Source: Balneolales bacterium (GTDB lineage: Bacteria; Bacteroidota; Rhodothermia; Balneolales; Cyclonatronaceae). Taken from it: 54,384 bases of DNA. The stretch's first letter is position 1. Each line of letters begins with the position of its first letter. The notes below the pieces were generated by a model. That model was given only the letters and a program-made list of their open reading frames with translations, was not told where the DNA came from and searched no databases. The stretch is from assembly GCA_022565805.1 (NCBI GenBank), contig JAIULZ010000008.1, positions 1 to 54,384 on the forward strand. Reading direction: 5' to 3'. Positions 16,254 to 25,869 of the stretch are shown here, piece after piece. A program made the position numbers and the translations under genes.

Positions 16254-17780
16254 TCAATCAATAGCCATTAAGTCTGCATCGGTTTGCCTTCTCGTTTGGT
16301 TTTGTGCCATCGATTCGTAGTGGGAGTAGATATACCGGATTTGAGAAACGTAGCGAACGGGTTCGAGTCCTCTTGCGTATCCGAACCTTACTACATCGTG
16401 GGTGTAATATTCGGGGTTTGATTTTTTTTCCATGAATCTCGCTACGTTGTTGAGCCATACGTTTGGATTTGCACCGTGGTATTCGGCCAGTCTTCTGGCG
16501 TCCTGCACATGGCCCTGCCCCACGTTATATGAGGCAAGCACAAAGTTTTTTCGTTCTTCTTCGTCCTCAATGTGATTTTCCCAGTACTCGTTTAGCCATA
16601 TCAGGAAAGAAGTTCCGGCCTCAATGCTTTGCCGTGGATCATTGGTATTTACGGCTCCGTAAGCAGCTGCAGTTCTTGGCATCAGCTGCATCAAACCTGT
16701 AGCTCCAGCCCATGACCTGGCATCGGGGTTAAACTGCGATTCCTGAAAAATAAGGGCTGCCAGGAGTTTCCAGTCCCAGCCTAAACGCTCTGCATTCTCC
16801 TTAATCAGATCATCATAAATAGACACATTACCACTTTGAGAAAATAACAGCGGTGATGATAAACGAGCGCGAAAAGCCCGGGTGTTTTCGAAATACTTAT
16901 TGTAAATCACATAATATTCGGAGTCCCGCTGATAAGATTCCAACCATTCATTTATTTCATTTAGCAGATTCGGTGAAGATTTCCTTATAGCCCAGGCTGT
17001 TTGCTGAGGCAAACTTAATTCGGTATTAATATCTAAATTCGGGAAAAAAGCTCTGTTAAGGCGTGCAATATTTTCATCAGATACGGTAAACTCTATTTCC
17101 CGCTCTGCAACCATTTGTATTAGCTCTTCTGTTGTAATTCCAGACTGTGCTTCAATTACTTCGATATTCTGGCCGATTTCGTCCTGCAGGTTTTCGAGCC
17201 GGTCTAAATAGGATGATGCTCTTCGAACCATTATTTCTTTGTCTGCCAGGTCCTGTGGACTTCTAATGAGCACTCCTTCGATTTCATGCAGCCGCATTTG
17301 TCGCCAGCCTTCTGGTTTGCGTTGCACCAAAACCTGACGGGTTGTATTAAGTGGTATACTAAATTCTACCTGTTCTCTTCTGTCGCGAGTAATGGTTAGC
17401 CCATAGGCAATTAAATCGCCTTCCCCATTTTTAAGCATTTCCAACATATGATCGAAGTCTCTGGCGACTATCATTTCAACGTCCAGATCGTAGCGACTTG
17501 CAAATATATTTATTAGTTCGTATTCATACCCCATCGGTAGTCCGCGATAAATAAAATAGCTGACCGGGCTGTAGCTGGTTATAGCCCGAATGACACCGCG
17601 CTCCAGAATCTGATCAAAATCTTCTGACGATTCCTTGTCTTTCTTTTCTGATGTTGTGCAGGTAGCCGTAAACAGGATTCCCATAAATAGTATAGCGAAT
17701 ACGTTCATCAAAGAATATGACACTCCTCGCCTTACTTTTCTTTTTGTAATGGTAAATAATATTTTAACGGCTGAATTCAT
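16254..17780 (-). CDS. mltF: MltF-like membrane-bound lytic murein transglycosylase
   Basis: The 508-residue protein would cleave peptidoglycan between MurNAc and GlcNAc, leaving anhydro ends, during wall turnover. It starts with a basic n-region and a hydrophobic helix (about 20-40) ending in FTATC, a plausible but weak lipobox with Cys41. Residues about 55-300 are a family-3 solute-binding-like regulatory domain (GLPMGYEYELINIFA, YGLTITRDR). Residues about 320-480 are an SLT goose-lysozyme-like domain with the catalytic Glu in LIFQESQFNPDA, followed by WAGATGLMQLMP. This two-domain order defines MltF. ATG at 17708 is an alternative start but would lose the basic n-region. The gene is monocistronic. 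Confidence 0.9.
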   Translation of the reverse strand: MNSAVKILFTITKRKVRRGVSYSLMNVFAILFMGILFTATCTTSEKKDKESSEDFDQILERGVIRAITSYSPVSYFIYRGLPMGYEYELINIFASRYDLDVEMIVARDFDHMLEMLKNGEGDLIAYGLTITRDRREQVEFSIPLNTTRQVLVQRKPEGWRQMRLHEIEGVLIRSPQDLADKEIMVRRASSYLDRLENLQDEIGQNIEVIEAQSGITTEELIQMVAEREIEFTVSDENIARLNRAFFPNLDINTELSLPQQTAWAIRKSSPNLLNEINEWLESYQRDSEYYVIYNKYFENTRAFRARLSSPLLFSQSGNVSIYDDLIKENAERLGWDWKLLAALIFQESQFNPDARSWAGATGLMQLMPRTAAAYGAVNTNDPRQSIEAGTSFLIWLNEYWENHIEDEEERKNFVLASYNVGQGHVQDARRLAEYHGANPNVWLNNVARFMEKKSNPEYYTHDVVRFGYARGLEPVRYVSQIRYIYSHYESMAQNQTRRQTDADLMAID

Positions 17781-17849
17781 ATGGTTCCTTTTTTTAAGTT
17801 TATCAATATCCTCACCAATGGCAGGATGTTGCTAAAGATTTCGGCTTAT

Positions 17850-17992
17850 AGAAGGCTTTGTAAAAGGTCCTATTTGGTTCATACCCGAAACCGGTTCAAT
17901 TAACAAAACAGAATCCTAGAATCGTTGGGACCCAATATTCTATTTTGGGTTAAAAAAAGAAGATGGCAAGATATTCTCTATACAAACCTTCT
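17850..17992 (+). repeat. Dispersed intergenic element, copy G (diverged)
   Basis: The left terminus AGAAGGCTTTGTAAAAGG begins at 17850. The right terminus TACAAACCTTCT ends at 17992 and follows a GGCAAGATATTCTC block that aligns with GGCAAAAGAGTGG of intact copies. The spacing of 143 bp equals that of copies C and D. It lies 69 bases upstream of the mltF start, so it may sit over that promoter. Confidence 0.55.
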
Positions 17993-18450
17993 TACCCTTA
18001 ATTATCGATATTATTTAACTGGCTAATATCTGTACATCAAACAGATTCTACAAGCACTCATATATAAAACGTTGATTTTTAACGAATCATTCAATTCAAC
18101 ATTTTCATACTTTTGCTGAGATCAAAATTTCAGGCAGTTTTTTGAGACTCAACGGACTTTCAAAAGTATATTATGCAAAATAAGCTGTTGGTGTTTCGCA
18201 AACCATTTATAAACAACGAATATAGAGAAGCTGAACAAATTTCAAAACTTTAACGTATTTCTTCAACAGTTCTGGCCAAGCGAGCTCAACACAGCAACAC
18301 TCAAATTTTGTATATTAGAGCATCCTTATCCTATCACTTTACATAGGCCAAAACCCGGCAAAGAAATCTCTCATCTTTTTTTAAATAAAACACTCGAAAG
18401 GCTAATTCTAAAATATTTTGATATAGGCCTTTATTGAGATCAGCTTTTTT
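17993..18450. other. AT-rich gap before tsaD
   Basis: This 458-base stretch contains no recognisable gene, repeat copy or clear hairpin. It presumably carries the tsaD promoter. Confidence 0.35.
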
Positions 18451-19470
18451 ATGAAAATTTTAGCAATTGAATCATCATGTGATGAAACAGCGGCGGCGGT
18501 CTTTACCGACGATGGCCTTTTGTCTAATGTGGTAGCTTCCCAAACGATTCACGAAAAATATGGGGGAGTTGTTCCCGAATTAGCTTCGCGTGCGCATCAG
18601 AGAACGATTTATGGCACGGTGGGTCAGGCTCTTTCTGAGGCCGGCCTTTCGCCAGCAGACATTGATGCAGTAGCCGTAACGCAGGGACCGGGACTTATGG
18701 GCGCACTGCTTGTGGGTATTTGCTTTGCGAAAGGCTTTTCGATTGCCCATCGCACCAAGCTGATAGGCGTGAATCATATCGATGCGCATATGTACGCCAA
18801 CTTTATTCTGGAACCTCCGGTGTACCCTTTTATCTGTTTAACAGTCTCGGGCGGACATACGCAGCTCGTTTATGTTAAAGAGCCTCTCAAGCATACCGTT
18901 TTAGGGAAAACACGGGATGATGCAGCTGGTGAAGCATTCGATAAAATTGGCAAAATTCTTGGACTTCCTTATCCGGCCGGCCCCGTTATGGACGCCAAGT
19001 CGCGCCTGGGCAACCCGAATTTTCATACATTTCCCATTGCGCTACCCAACGATCCGTTCGATTTCAGCTATTCCGGTCTGAAAACATCTGTGATGTATTA
19101 TTTGAGGGATAACGCACCGGCCCCCGAACAAAGCGAAGAGCATAACAAATGGATGAGCGCTCAATTAAACGATATTTGCGCCAGTGTTTCCCATGCCATC
19201 ACAGAATCTCTCGTTCTAAAGCTTAGAAACGCCGTTCGGTCTACCGGCTGCAAAACAATTCTGATGGCGGGCGGGGTTAGCGCAAATTCCATGCTTCGGG
19301 CAAAGGCAGTCGAACTCGCAAAAGCCGAAGGCGCAAAGCTCTATGTGCCTCCTATGCAGTTTTGCACCGATAACGCGGCCATGATAGCAGTTACCGGCTA
19401 CATGCAGGCAGAAAAAGGACTATTCACAGACCTAACGATGAAGCCATATGCGCGGATAAATCCTAAATAG
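18451..19470 (+). CDS. tsaD: tRNA N6-adenosine threonylcarbamoyltransferase TsaD
   Basis: The 339-residue ASKHA-fold enzyme transfers threonylcarbamoyl from TC-AMP to A37 of ANN-decoding tRNAs, working with TsaB, TsaC and TsaE. The opening MKILAIESSCDETAAAVF, the metal-binding His-x3-His in VNHIDAHMYA (about residues 109-118), SGGHTQLVYV, and the nucleotide segment LMAGGVSANSMLRAK (about 271-285) are diagnostic. Length matches the family. It is a single gene converging with rnhA. No Shine-Dalgarno is visible ahead of ATG 18451. Confidence 0.97.
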   Translation: MKILAIESSCDETAAAVFTDDGLLSNVVASQTIHEKYGGVVPELASRAHQRTIYGTVGQALSEAGLSPADIDAVAVTQGPGLMGALLVGICFAKGFSIAHRTKLIGVNHIDAHMYANFILEPPVYPFICLTVSGGHTQLVYVKEPLKHTVLGKTRDDAAGEAFDKIGKILGLPYPAGPVMDAKSRLGNPNFHTFPIALPNDPFDFSYSGLKTSVMYYLRDNAPAPEQSEEHNKWMSAQLNDICASVSHAITESLVLKLRNAVRSTGCKTILMAGGVSANSMLRAKAVELAKAEGAKLYVPPMQFCTDNAAMIAVTGYMQAEKGLFTDLTMKPYARINPK

Positions 19471-19515
19471 CCCCGCTTAACTAGTATACTCTAATGACTA
19501 TCAGAAGAAGTTCAG

Positions 19516-20034
19516 CTACACTTTTTTTGATGCTTCTACAGCGAGCCGGTCGGCTCGTTCGTTAAACTCCACACCGGAATGCCCCTTAACCTTTACCCAG
19601 CTTACCGAATGGCGCTGCATTTCGTCGAGCATTTGCAGCCAAAGATCTTTGTTTTCAACCGGCTTTTTATCTGCCTTAAGCCACCCCCTTTTTTGCCAGC
19701 CGCCAATCCAGTTTTTCTGAAACGCATTTATGATGAGGGCCGAGTCGCTAAAAATAGTTACCTCGCAAGATTTTTTCAGTCGCTTTAATCCCTCGATTAC
19801 CGCACGCATTTCCATACGGTTATTCGTTGTAGCCGGCTCGCCCCCGTTCAATTCAATTTGATGCTCTTTCCACAAAAGCACAACTCCCCAGCCTCCCGGG
19901 CCCGGGTTTCCGCTACAGGCTCCATCGGTGTACATTCGTACTTTCGGTTTTAGAGAAGTCGCCGCCGTTTTCTTTTCTTGATTCTGCATCTGATATTTTT
20001 TCCGGATGGCTTCTACGGTGGTTTGTGCAGCCAT
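19516..20034 (-). CDS. rnhA: Ribonuclease HI
   Basis: The 172-residue endonuclease removes the RNA strand of RNA-DNA hybrids. Its acidic catalytic set is visible: Asp in MYTDGACSGNPGPGGWG, Glu in NNRMEMRAV, Asp in FSDSALI, and the final Asp in ERADRLA preceded by the flexible KGHSG histidine loop. About 28 extra residues precede the core. They are charged and look like a linker rather than an RNA-binding HBD domain. The gene lies 45 bases after pyrF on the same strand, so cotranscription is likely. Confidence 0.95.
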   Translation of the reverse strand: MAAQTTVEAIRKKYQMQNQEKKTAATSLKPKVRMYTDGACSGNPGPGGWGVVLLWKEHQIELNGGEPATTNNRMEMRAVIEGLKRLKKSCEVTIFSDSALIINAFQKNWIGGWQKRGWLKADKKPVENKDLWLQMLDEMQRHSVSWVKVKGHSGVEFNERADRLAVEASKKV

Positions 20035-20079
20035 CCTATTTGGTTGTTTTTGAAGTAAATTGAGGTTTTTATGTTCTTT

Positions 20080-20913
20080 CTAGTAGCTAAACTCGACCGC
20101 AAACTTTCGGGCAGCATTTTGCACCTGTTGCTCCCAGTTTATTTCAGAGTCGTTAAATGCGTATAAAATAGCCCGGCTTATCACGGGCATAGCCCAGTTT
20201 TTGCGTCCAGCTAACGCTGCGTGTATATCGGTGGCACTACCACCCTGTGCACCTATACCCGGTATAAGCAGAGGAGCATTGGGCAAAGCATCTAGCAATG
20301 GCTTCCATTTTGCGCACTGTGTTGCACCAAGCACCATTCCTGCTGTTCCCCCTAACGATTCAGATTCCAGAAGTCTGCTAATATGCATAGCAATTTCCAA
20401 AGAGAGTTCATTGCCCGAATCCAGTTTACGGGTTAGAAAATCAGATGCTCCCTCATTACTAGTTAAAACCAGAAAGAAAGCCGCCTTGTTACTGTGGCTA
20501 AGAAAAGGCGACATACTGTCTTCGCCCATCAGGGGGTTTACGGTGATGGCATCACAATCGAAAGCATCATAAAAAGCAGACGCATATTTTCGTGCTGTAT
20601 TTCCTATATCACCTCGTTTAGCATCTGCTATAACAACCATATCCCCGGGAATTGATTGCCGTACTTTATCAAACACAAAGAGCCCTTCTGGTCCAAGAGC
20701 TTCAAAAAAGGCCAGATTGAGCTTGTAGCCACAACAATCAGACTCTGTTAACGATATCACCTTTTCGCAGAAGTGAAATACGGCCTCTGAAACCGATGCC
20801 GATTTTTCTACAATGGAAAACGGAATCTTATCAGGTTCGGGATCAAGGCCTATTAAGAGTTGAGTACCACTTCTGCGAGCCTGTATTCTGGCTTTTTCAA
20901 GAAAAGAAGACAT
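20080..20913 (-). CDS. pyrF: Orotidine 5'-phosphate decarboxylase
   Basis: The 277-residue TIM-barrel enzyme makes UMP from OMP, the last step of pyrimidine synthesis. The catalytic lysine motif ADAKRGDIGNTA (about residues 93-104) and the opening LLIGLDPEPDKIP identify it. The length and sequence fit the type 2 (longer) PyrF group. Phosphate-binding residues lie in the late LLIPGIGAQGG stretch. It is first in a likely pyrF-rnhA transcript. ATG at 20913 has an A/T-rich leader without Shine-Dalgarno. Confidence 0.93.
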   Translation of the reverse strand: MSSFLEKARIQARRSGTQLLIGLDPEPDKIPFSIVEKSASVSEAVFHFCEKVISLTESDCCGYKLNLAFFEALGPEGLFVFDKVRQSIPGDMVVIADAKRGDIGNTARKYASAFYDAFDCDAITVNPLMGEDSMSPFLSHSNKAAFFLVLTSNEGASDFLTRKLDSGNELSLEIAMHISRLLESESLGGTAGMVLGATQCAKWKPLLDALPNAPLLIPGIGAQGGSATDIHAALAGRKNWAMPVISRAILYAFNDSEINWEQQVQNAARKFAVEFSY

Positions 20914-21057
20914 TTTATTAATTTAGTAAATAAAGCCCTGCATGTTGTAGTTATACATTAAAATAAACAGCAAGGCTATCAAAAGGGCAGAAGCCTGAAA
21001 TATCACTCAATTAAAAGAATAATCTGTTTTAATGGGGTAGTAATTGCCAGTGCTTTC

Positions 21058-22164
21058 TTACGATTCACTAACATAAGGTATACTAAATGTGGCCTTTAAT
21101 CCCCCGGACGGTCCCGGTTCGAAAAAAATATTGCCGTCGTGTTCATCCAGCTGCTGCCGGCAGAGCATGATTCCTAGTCCGGATCCTTTTTCATTCCGCG
21201 TTCCCTCCGTACTGCCAATACGCACCATGCCACCACGGTTTAATGCGCTTAGCTGTGCAGGTCCAGCACCACTTCCCTCATCAATAATACTGCAGAATAC
21301 ATGTTTTCTTTCGCTGTCTATTCCTGTCTCTACCCGAATACTTCCACTATTGTAGGAAAATTTAACCGCGTTACTAAAAAGATTTCGCACGACAGACCGA
21401 AGCATTTTTGCATCTGCATCTACAATTACATCTTTTGTAGGCTCTAATGCTACCACGCAGTCAAGGTTTTTCTGAGACATAGAACTGCTAAATAATGAGA
21501 TCGAATCATTAATAATCTGGTTAAAAAGAAACTCTCTTTTCCGGGCTTCAACCAATCCGCGTTCAAATAAAGACCATTCCAACAGGTTTTCGAGCAAGCG
21601 AAAAACGCTCTGAGCCGATACATGCAATGCATCGCTTAGCTCCGTTATTTCCTCGGGCTTCATATTCGCCACTTCTTTCGACAAAATTTCTGACAGACCC
21701 AGCAATCCTTGAAATGGCCCTCTCAAATCATGGGCAATAAGCGAAAAAAAATGGTCTTTTTTTTGATTCAACTCCTGAAGCAGCTCCCGCTGCTCTTTCA
21801 GCCGTATATGTGTGCGTATCCGGGCCAGAAGCTCGGCCTGCTGAAAAGGTTTGGTAACATAGTCTGAGCCTCCTATTTCAAAACCCTTTATCATATCGGA
21901 AGTCTCACTGCGGCCAGTAACAAAGATGATAGGTATCGAAGCCGTTTCCTCGCGGTTTTTCAAAATACTGCATACTTCGTAACCATCCATCCCGGGCATC
22001 ATAACATCCAAAAGAATAAGGTCGGGTTTACGTCTTTCAACTAAACGTAAAGCGGCCTGCCCCGAAGTAGCAAAGGCTGTTTCGAATTGGTTGTTTGAAA
22101 GTATTGTACCAATTAACTGAAGATTTTTTGGTACATCATCTACTGCTAAAATAAATGTTGCCAT
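21058..22164 (-). CDS. Response-regulator/histidine-kinase fusion (receiver then kinase)
   Basis: The 368-residue soluble protein has an N-terminal receiver domain (about 1-120; Asp9/Asp10, phospho-acceptor Asp53 in LLDVMMPGMDGYE, Lys105 in VTKPF). A histidine-kinase core follows: His145 in SLIAHDLRGPFQG within a HisKA helix, the N box RNLFSNAVKFS, G1 IDEGSGAG, and G2 GSGLGIMLC. It has no input or membrane segment, so it must be switched by phosphorylation of its receiver from another kinase or by binding a partner. This class often acts inside larger phosphorelays. Its partner is not visible nearby. Confidence 0.9.
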   Translation of the reverse strand: MATFILAVDDVPKNLQLIGTILSNNQFETAFATSGQAALRLVERRKPDLILLDVMMPGMDGYEVCSILKNREETASIPIIFVTGRSETSDMIKGFEIGGSDYVTKPFQQAELLARIRTHIRLKEQRELLQELNQKKDHFFSLIAHDLRGPFQGLLGLSEILSKEVANMKPEEITELSDALHVSAQSVFRLLENLLEWSLFERGLVEARKREFLFNQIINDSISLFSSSMSQKNLDCVVALEPTKDVIVDADAKMLRSVVRNLFSNAVKFSYNSGSIRVETGIDSERKHVFCSIIDEGSGAGPAQLSALNRGGMVRIGSTEGTRNEKGSGLGIMLCRQQLDEHDGNIFFEPGPSGGLKATFSIPYVSES

Positions 22165-22202
22165 ACTACAAAAAGTAAAGAAGCCCGTGTTAATTGCTTT
22201 AA

Positions 22203-22343
22203 GGAAGTCTGTAAGAAACCTTCCGTTATATTTGTGTTCTGCAACGGATCAAAATTAAAACCAGTTCAGATTATTCTATTCCAGAATTTTATTTTTTCTC
22301 CAAGGAAGAGAGCAGGCAAAAAAGTGGTTTTGCAAAGCCTTCT
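22203..22343 (+). repeat. Dispersed intergenic element, copy B
   Basis: The right part is nearly identical to copies A, C and D: TTTATTTTTTCTCC, then a GCAGGCAAAAAAGTGG block and the exact terminus GGTTTTGCAAAGCCTTCT at 22326-22343. The left end (GGAAGTCTGTAAGAAACC from 22203) is a weaker inverted match. It lies upstream of the receiver-kinase gene. Confidence 0.65.
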
Positions 22344-22620
22344 TAAAAGCATTTCGCTAAAATAGAAGGTAACTGTCTGTAAGCTCTTTACCCCCCTAAA
22401 CGATTTCTTTTAGCGCTAATTCAATCATTAAACCAATACCTATAATGGAGATAATCAGAAATTTAATTTTTTGATTGAAAAAAAAGGCGATTAGCGGGAG
22501 TCTTTTCCTATTCTTCGTTTAAAAAATTAAACCGGTAAGGTTTGTGCAAAAAAATTTACTACCAATATAAGGAATTAAACAAGTGTTATCTTCTTATAAG
22601 CGCACCAATGCAAAATCGTA
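22344..22620. other. Gap with a small hydrophobic reading frame
   Basis: On the minus strand, 22396 to about 22518 is open and ends in a hydrophobic helix followed by ELALKEIV and a stop. It lacks an ATG, GTG or TTG near its 5' end. It may be a tiny membrane protein with an unusual start, a remnant, or chance. A TTAGCGCTAA palindrome lies at about 22410-22419. Nothing else is recognised. Confidence 0.2.
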
Positions 22621-23898
22621 CTAACTTAACGAATTAACCGCACTTATACCGGCAAGACGACCGCTTACCCAAGCCCAATAAAAGTTAAAACCGCCAATAC
22701 GGCCGAAAATATCCAGTATTTCACCACAAAGAAATAATCCTGGATGATAATGGCTTTCCATAGTCGAAGCATTTACCTCAGATAAAGGAATTCCACCTCC
22801 GGTTACTTCAGCCTTTTTATACCCTTCATCTCCGTTTACACTAAGGGGGTAATCGCAAAGCAATGTAAGCAGTTTTTTCCGCTCTTTTTTGTTCAATTCT
22901 GCTGTTTTACGATTATTGAGTGCGATTTCATCAGAAATTGAGTCTGCTAGTCGTGCGGGTAAATGTTTACGAAGAAGAGCCTGAACCGTTTCTTTACCAT
23001 CAAATTTTCGGTTCCATTCATCCGCAGATATGCCTGTCCAGTTTACTTTATATACAGCCGTATTTTCTTCTCTGCCACCTGATAACTTGCTGTCTGCAAC
23101 CCGGAATTCCGGGTTTTGAAAATGGGATAAATCCAGAACAGAAGGGCCACTGTAGCCACGGTGCGTAAATAAAAAGCCACCTCGATTCGAAGTAGCTATT
23201 TTTTTCTGATTACTTCTTACTTCAAGCACTACATCAAGACTTATGCCCGCCAGTTCATGATGTTTTTGGTTTGCTGTTGTTAGCGGTGTGAGTGCCGGGT
23301 AGCAGGATGCACTATTATGGCCCAAGCCTGCCGCAATGCGATGCCCCATACCATCTGTTCCGGTTTTAGGAATAGAGTAACCACCGGAACAAAGGATAAC
23401 CCGGCAGGACTCAACTACCAAACCCGCCGATGTTTTTACCGTCCAAGCTGTTTTTCCAGTTCCAGGAGACAGCATGGTAACCGGCTGGTTATACATAAAC
23501 GTTACTCCGAGGCGCGAGGCGTAGTTTAGCAAACAGTCGCGAACTTCAATAGCGGAGTTACTTTTGGGAAACCATTTATTGGTTTCGGCCTCGCAGGAAA
23601 GCGCAAGACCAGTATCTTCTTCGAACCATGTTTTACAAGACTCGAGCGACCATGATTTAAAAATTTTCTTAAGGCTGTTTTTGGATGATGATGTAACATA
23701 ATCGTCTAGCGACATTCGAACCGGAAGTACATTACATCTCGTGCCGCCAGACATTAAAATTTTTCGCCCAGCCTGATTGGTTCGCTCGAGTACAACCACA
23801 GAAACCCTTTTTCCTTGGGAAAGTTGCTCTTGTGCTGCAAAAATAGCTGCGGTTAGACCAGCTGCGCCAGCTCCGCAAATAAGAATATCGGATTTCAT
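22621..23898 (-). CDS. BaiN/HI0933-like FAD-dependent oxidoreductase
   Basis: The 425-residue flavoprotein begins with a dinucleotide-binding fold, ILICGAGAAGLTAAIFAAQ (about residues 5-23), and then GRKILMSGGTRCNVLP, the diagnostic HI0933/YhiN segment. Later CSGGYSIPKTGTDGMGH and a C-terminal LFLCGEILDIFGRIGGFNFYW motif complete the FAD site. Family members include BaiN, but the physiological substrate of most is unknown. The start overlaps the stop of the GH13 gene by four bases (ATGA), so the two are probably translated from one message; the functional link is unclear. Confidence 0.9.
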   Translation of the reverse strand: MKSDILICGAGAAGLTAAIFAAQEQLSQGKRVSVVVLERTNQAGRKILMSGGTRCNVLPVRMSLDDYVTSSSKNSLKKIFKSWSLESCKTWFEEDTGLALSCEAETNKWFPKSNSAIEVRDCLLNYASRLGVTFMYNQPVTMLSPGTGKTAWTVKTSAGLVVESCRVILCSGGYSIPKTGTDGMGHRIAAGLGHNSASCYPALTPLTTANQKHHELAGISLDVVLEVRSNQKKIATSNRGGFLFTHRGYSGPSVLDLSHFQNPEFRVADSKLSGGREENTAVYKVNWTGISADEWNRKFDGKETVQALLRKHLPARLADSISDEIALNNRKTAELNKKERKKLLTLLCDYPLSVNGDEGYKKAEVTGGGIPLSEVNASTMESHYHPGLFLCGEILDIFGRIGGFNFYWAWVSGRLAGISAVNSLS

Positions 23899-25649
23899 TT
23901 TCGAAGAATTATTACGCTGCCGGGCCGGAGCAGGCAGCTTCCATTGGGGCTTTTCTCCGCATCGATAGCAAAAAGAAGCTCACTATTCGTATAACCTTCC
24001 GGCAGACATTCATATACGGATGTTCCGGAATTAAACAGAATAGCCGTTCTTGCTGTTTCTAAGAACCTTTCGAAACCAAAAACGCCGAAATCATCGTCGC
24101 AAAGCATTGTTTGATAATCACCTACAGAAAGTTCGGCATATTTCTTACGTATCGAAATTAGCTCTTTATGAAGCGAAAAAAGCTCCTGATCGAAACCGTA
24201 TACCTCAGGTACTCTATCGGGCTCGTTTGGAAATATATACTCCGCTTCATATGAGAACTCTGGCCAGACCATAGGCTTACGGTTACAAGGATCGTTTGCG
24301 CCCCACATCCCCGCTTCATCCCCGTAATAAATTACGGGAGAACCTATATACATCATCTGAAATACAATCATAAGCCGCTGTATTTTACGATGCGATTCAT
24401 CCGGTTTTCCTGTTTTATAGGCAGGGTTTACCATTTTAGCTTTTTCGTAATAGTCGTTCCACCAGCGCATGTTAAACAAACTGGAGTTAAGTATTCTTGA
24501 AGCAACACGATCTGTATCATGAGAACCAAGCAAGTTATGCATCACATGGCTAACTTGTGAAGAGTATGCCCCTCTAAGTTCGCTAAGCTTTTGATCTAGT
24601 CCTGAGGGCAGCAGTGGCCGGTTTTCTTTTATGAAGAATTCGGAGACAGCAAACGCAAAATTGTAATTCATTACAGCATCGAACTCATCACCCTTTAAAT
24701 AGGGCTTCTGTTTTTCCGGCGAGTCTATTATCTCGGCCAATAAAAAAGCTTCTGCATTAATAGATCGCACATGTTTGCGCCATTTTTTCCAAAAGGGGTG
24801 CTTTACACAAAATGCTACATCCAAACGCCAGCCATCTATGCCTTTGCTTAAATCTCCATTGCCATGCGGATCCATCCACCTGCGGGTGATATCAAAAATA
24901 TAGTTTCGCGGGCCTTCAACAATGCCAGATCGGTTTTGATTCAGTTCCGGCAGCTCTTTATACCCTTCCCAGGTTCGGATTCTGGTAGTGCCATCTTCGC
25001 TTTCGTCGGCCCACTGCTCCACTTTCATCCAGTCTTTGTATGGAGATTTACGCTGATTCTTCACAATATCTTTGTAAATCCAGCTGTTTAGCCCCATATG
25101 GTTAAATACACCATCAATAATGATATAAATACCGCGATCATGACATTTCTCAATGATTTCGAGGAACAGCTTGTCTGCAGATGTCCAGACCCATGTATCG
25201 GGGGCGCCCGGAATTTCTGATTCTATGAGCTTCCGGTCGCCATCCGGATCCGGGCCGAAATTTGGGTCTACATGATGATATGTTGATGCATCGTATTTAT
25301 GGCTGGACGGCGCCTCAAACAGCGGGTTAAAATAGATACCCTGAACTCCTAAATCCGACAGATAATCTAATTTTTGAAGAACACCCAACAGGTCGCCCCC
25401 ATACCTTCTGCGCTGAAGCGTATCTGATAAGTTGAGACCGTTTTCTTTTTCATAATCAGCTCTTGCATACCAGTCGCTGGTCCACGAATGGTTTTCATAG
25501 GGAGCTGTTTGATTATGAGGCCATGAATTTAACTGATCTATTAATTTCGGATTATTGGTATCCGATCCTTTGGCGAAACGCTCCGGAAATATTTGATACC
25601 ATACAATTCCTTTTGCCCATTCAGGAACAAACTTTTTCTCTGTACTCAT
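23895..25649 (-). CDS. GH13 alpha-amylase family enzyme, neopullulanase/cyclomaltodextrinase-like
   Basis: The 584-residue (beta/alpha)8 glycosidase has all four GH13 regions: DGVFNH (179-184), GWRLDVAF with nucleophile Asp277, LLAEI with acid Glu306, and LGSHDTDR with Asp378. The start WAKGIVWYQIFPERFAKG fits the neopullulanase/maltogenic group. The N-terminal CBM34 domain common there is missing, and there is no signal peptide. It probably degrades maltooligosaccharides or cyclodextrins in the cytoplasm. It lies first in a two-gene unit with the flavoprotein. Product specificity cannot be read from sequence. Confidence 0.88.
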   Translation of the reverse strand: MSTEKKFVPEWAKGIVWYQIFPERFAKGSDTNNPKLIDQLNSWPHNQTAPYENHSWTSDWYARADYEKENGLNLSDTLQRRRYGGDLLGVLQKLDYLSDLGVQGIYFNPLFEAPSSHKYDASTYHHVDPNFGPDPDGDRKLIESEIPGAPDTWVWTSADKLFLEIIEKCHDRGIYIIIDGVFNHMGLNSWIYKDIVKNQRKSPYKDWMKVEQWADESEDGTTRIRTWEGYKELPELNQNRSGIVEGPRNYIFDITRRWMDPHGNGDLSKGIDGWRLDVAFCVKHPFWKKWRKHVRSINAEAFLLAEIIDSPEKQKPYLKGDEFDAVMNYNFAFAVSEFFIKENRPLLPSGLDQKLSELRGAYSSQVSHVMHNLLGSHDTDRVASRILNSSLFNMRWWNDYYEKAKMVNPAYKTGKPDESHRKIQRLMIVFQMMYIGSPVIYYGDEAGMWGANDPCNRKPMVWPEFSYEAEYIFPNEPDRVPEVYGFDQELFSLHKELISIRKKYAELSVGDYQTMLCDDDFGVFGFERFLETARTAILFNSGTSVYECLPEGYTNSELLFAIDAEKSPNGSCLLRPGSVIILRK

Positions 25650-25869
25650 GCAGTAATATTAAAATAGATATATGTGTTACCAGCTGGCTTTTCCTAATCG
25701 TTATTTGCCTGTATTCAGGTTTTTAAAAGCCTTCTGCTATAAATTTACGTCAGTTTTTTTGGCCCGGATGCAGATTTATGATTACTAATGCCCAAAAAGC
25801 AGTTAAGTTCCGATAAAACCAGTACGGACAAATTAATTCGGCTGATTATGCATAAAAGGAAATTAAGCA
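25650..25869. other. Upstream region of GH13 gene with a stray element terminus
   Basis: At 25718-25735 a single GGTTTTTAAAAGCCTTCT matches the right terminus of the dispersed element at 16 of 18 positions, without the rest of an element around it. No gene is recognised. Confidence 0.35.

Noticed and set aside
16355-16385. tRNA-like GGTTCGAGTCC segment
   Set aside because: Lies inside mltF coding sequence and lacks acceptor and anticodon arms around it.
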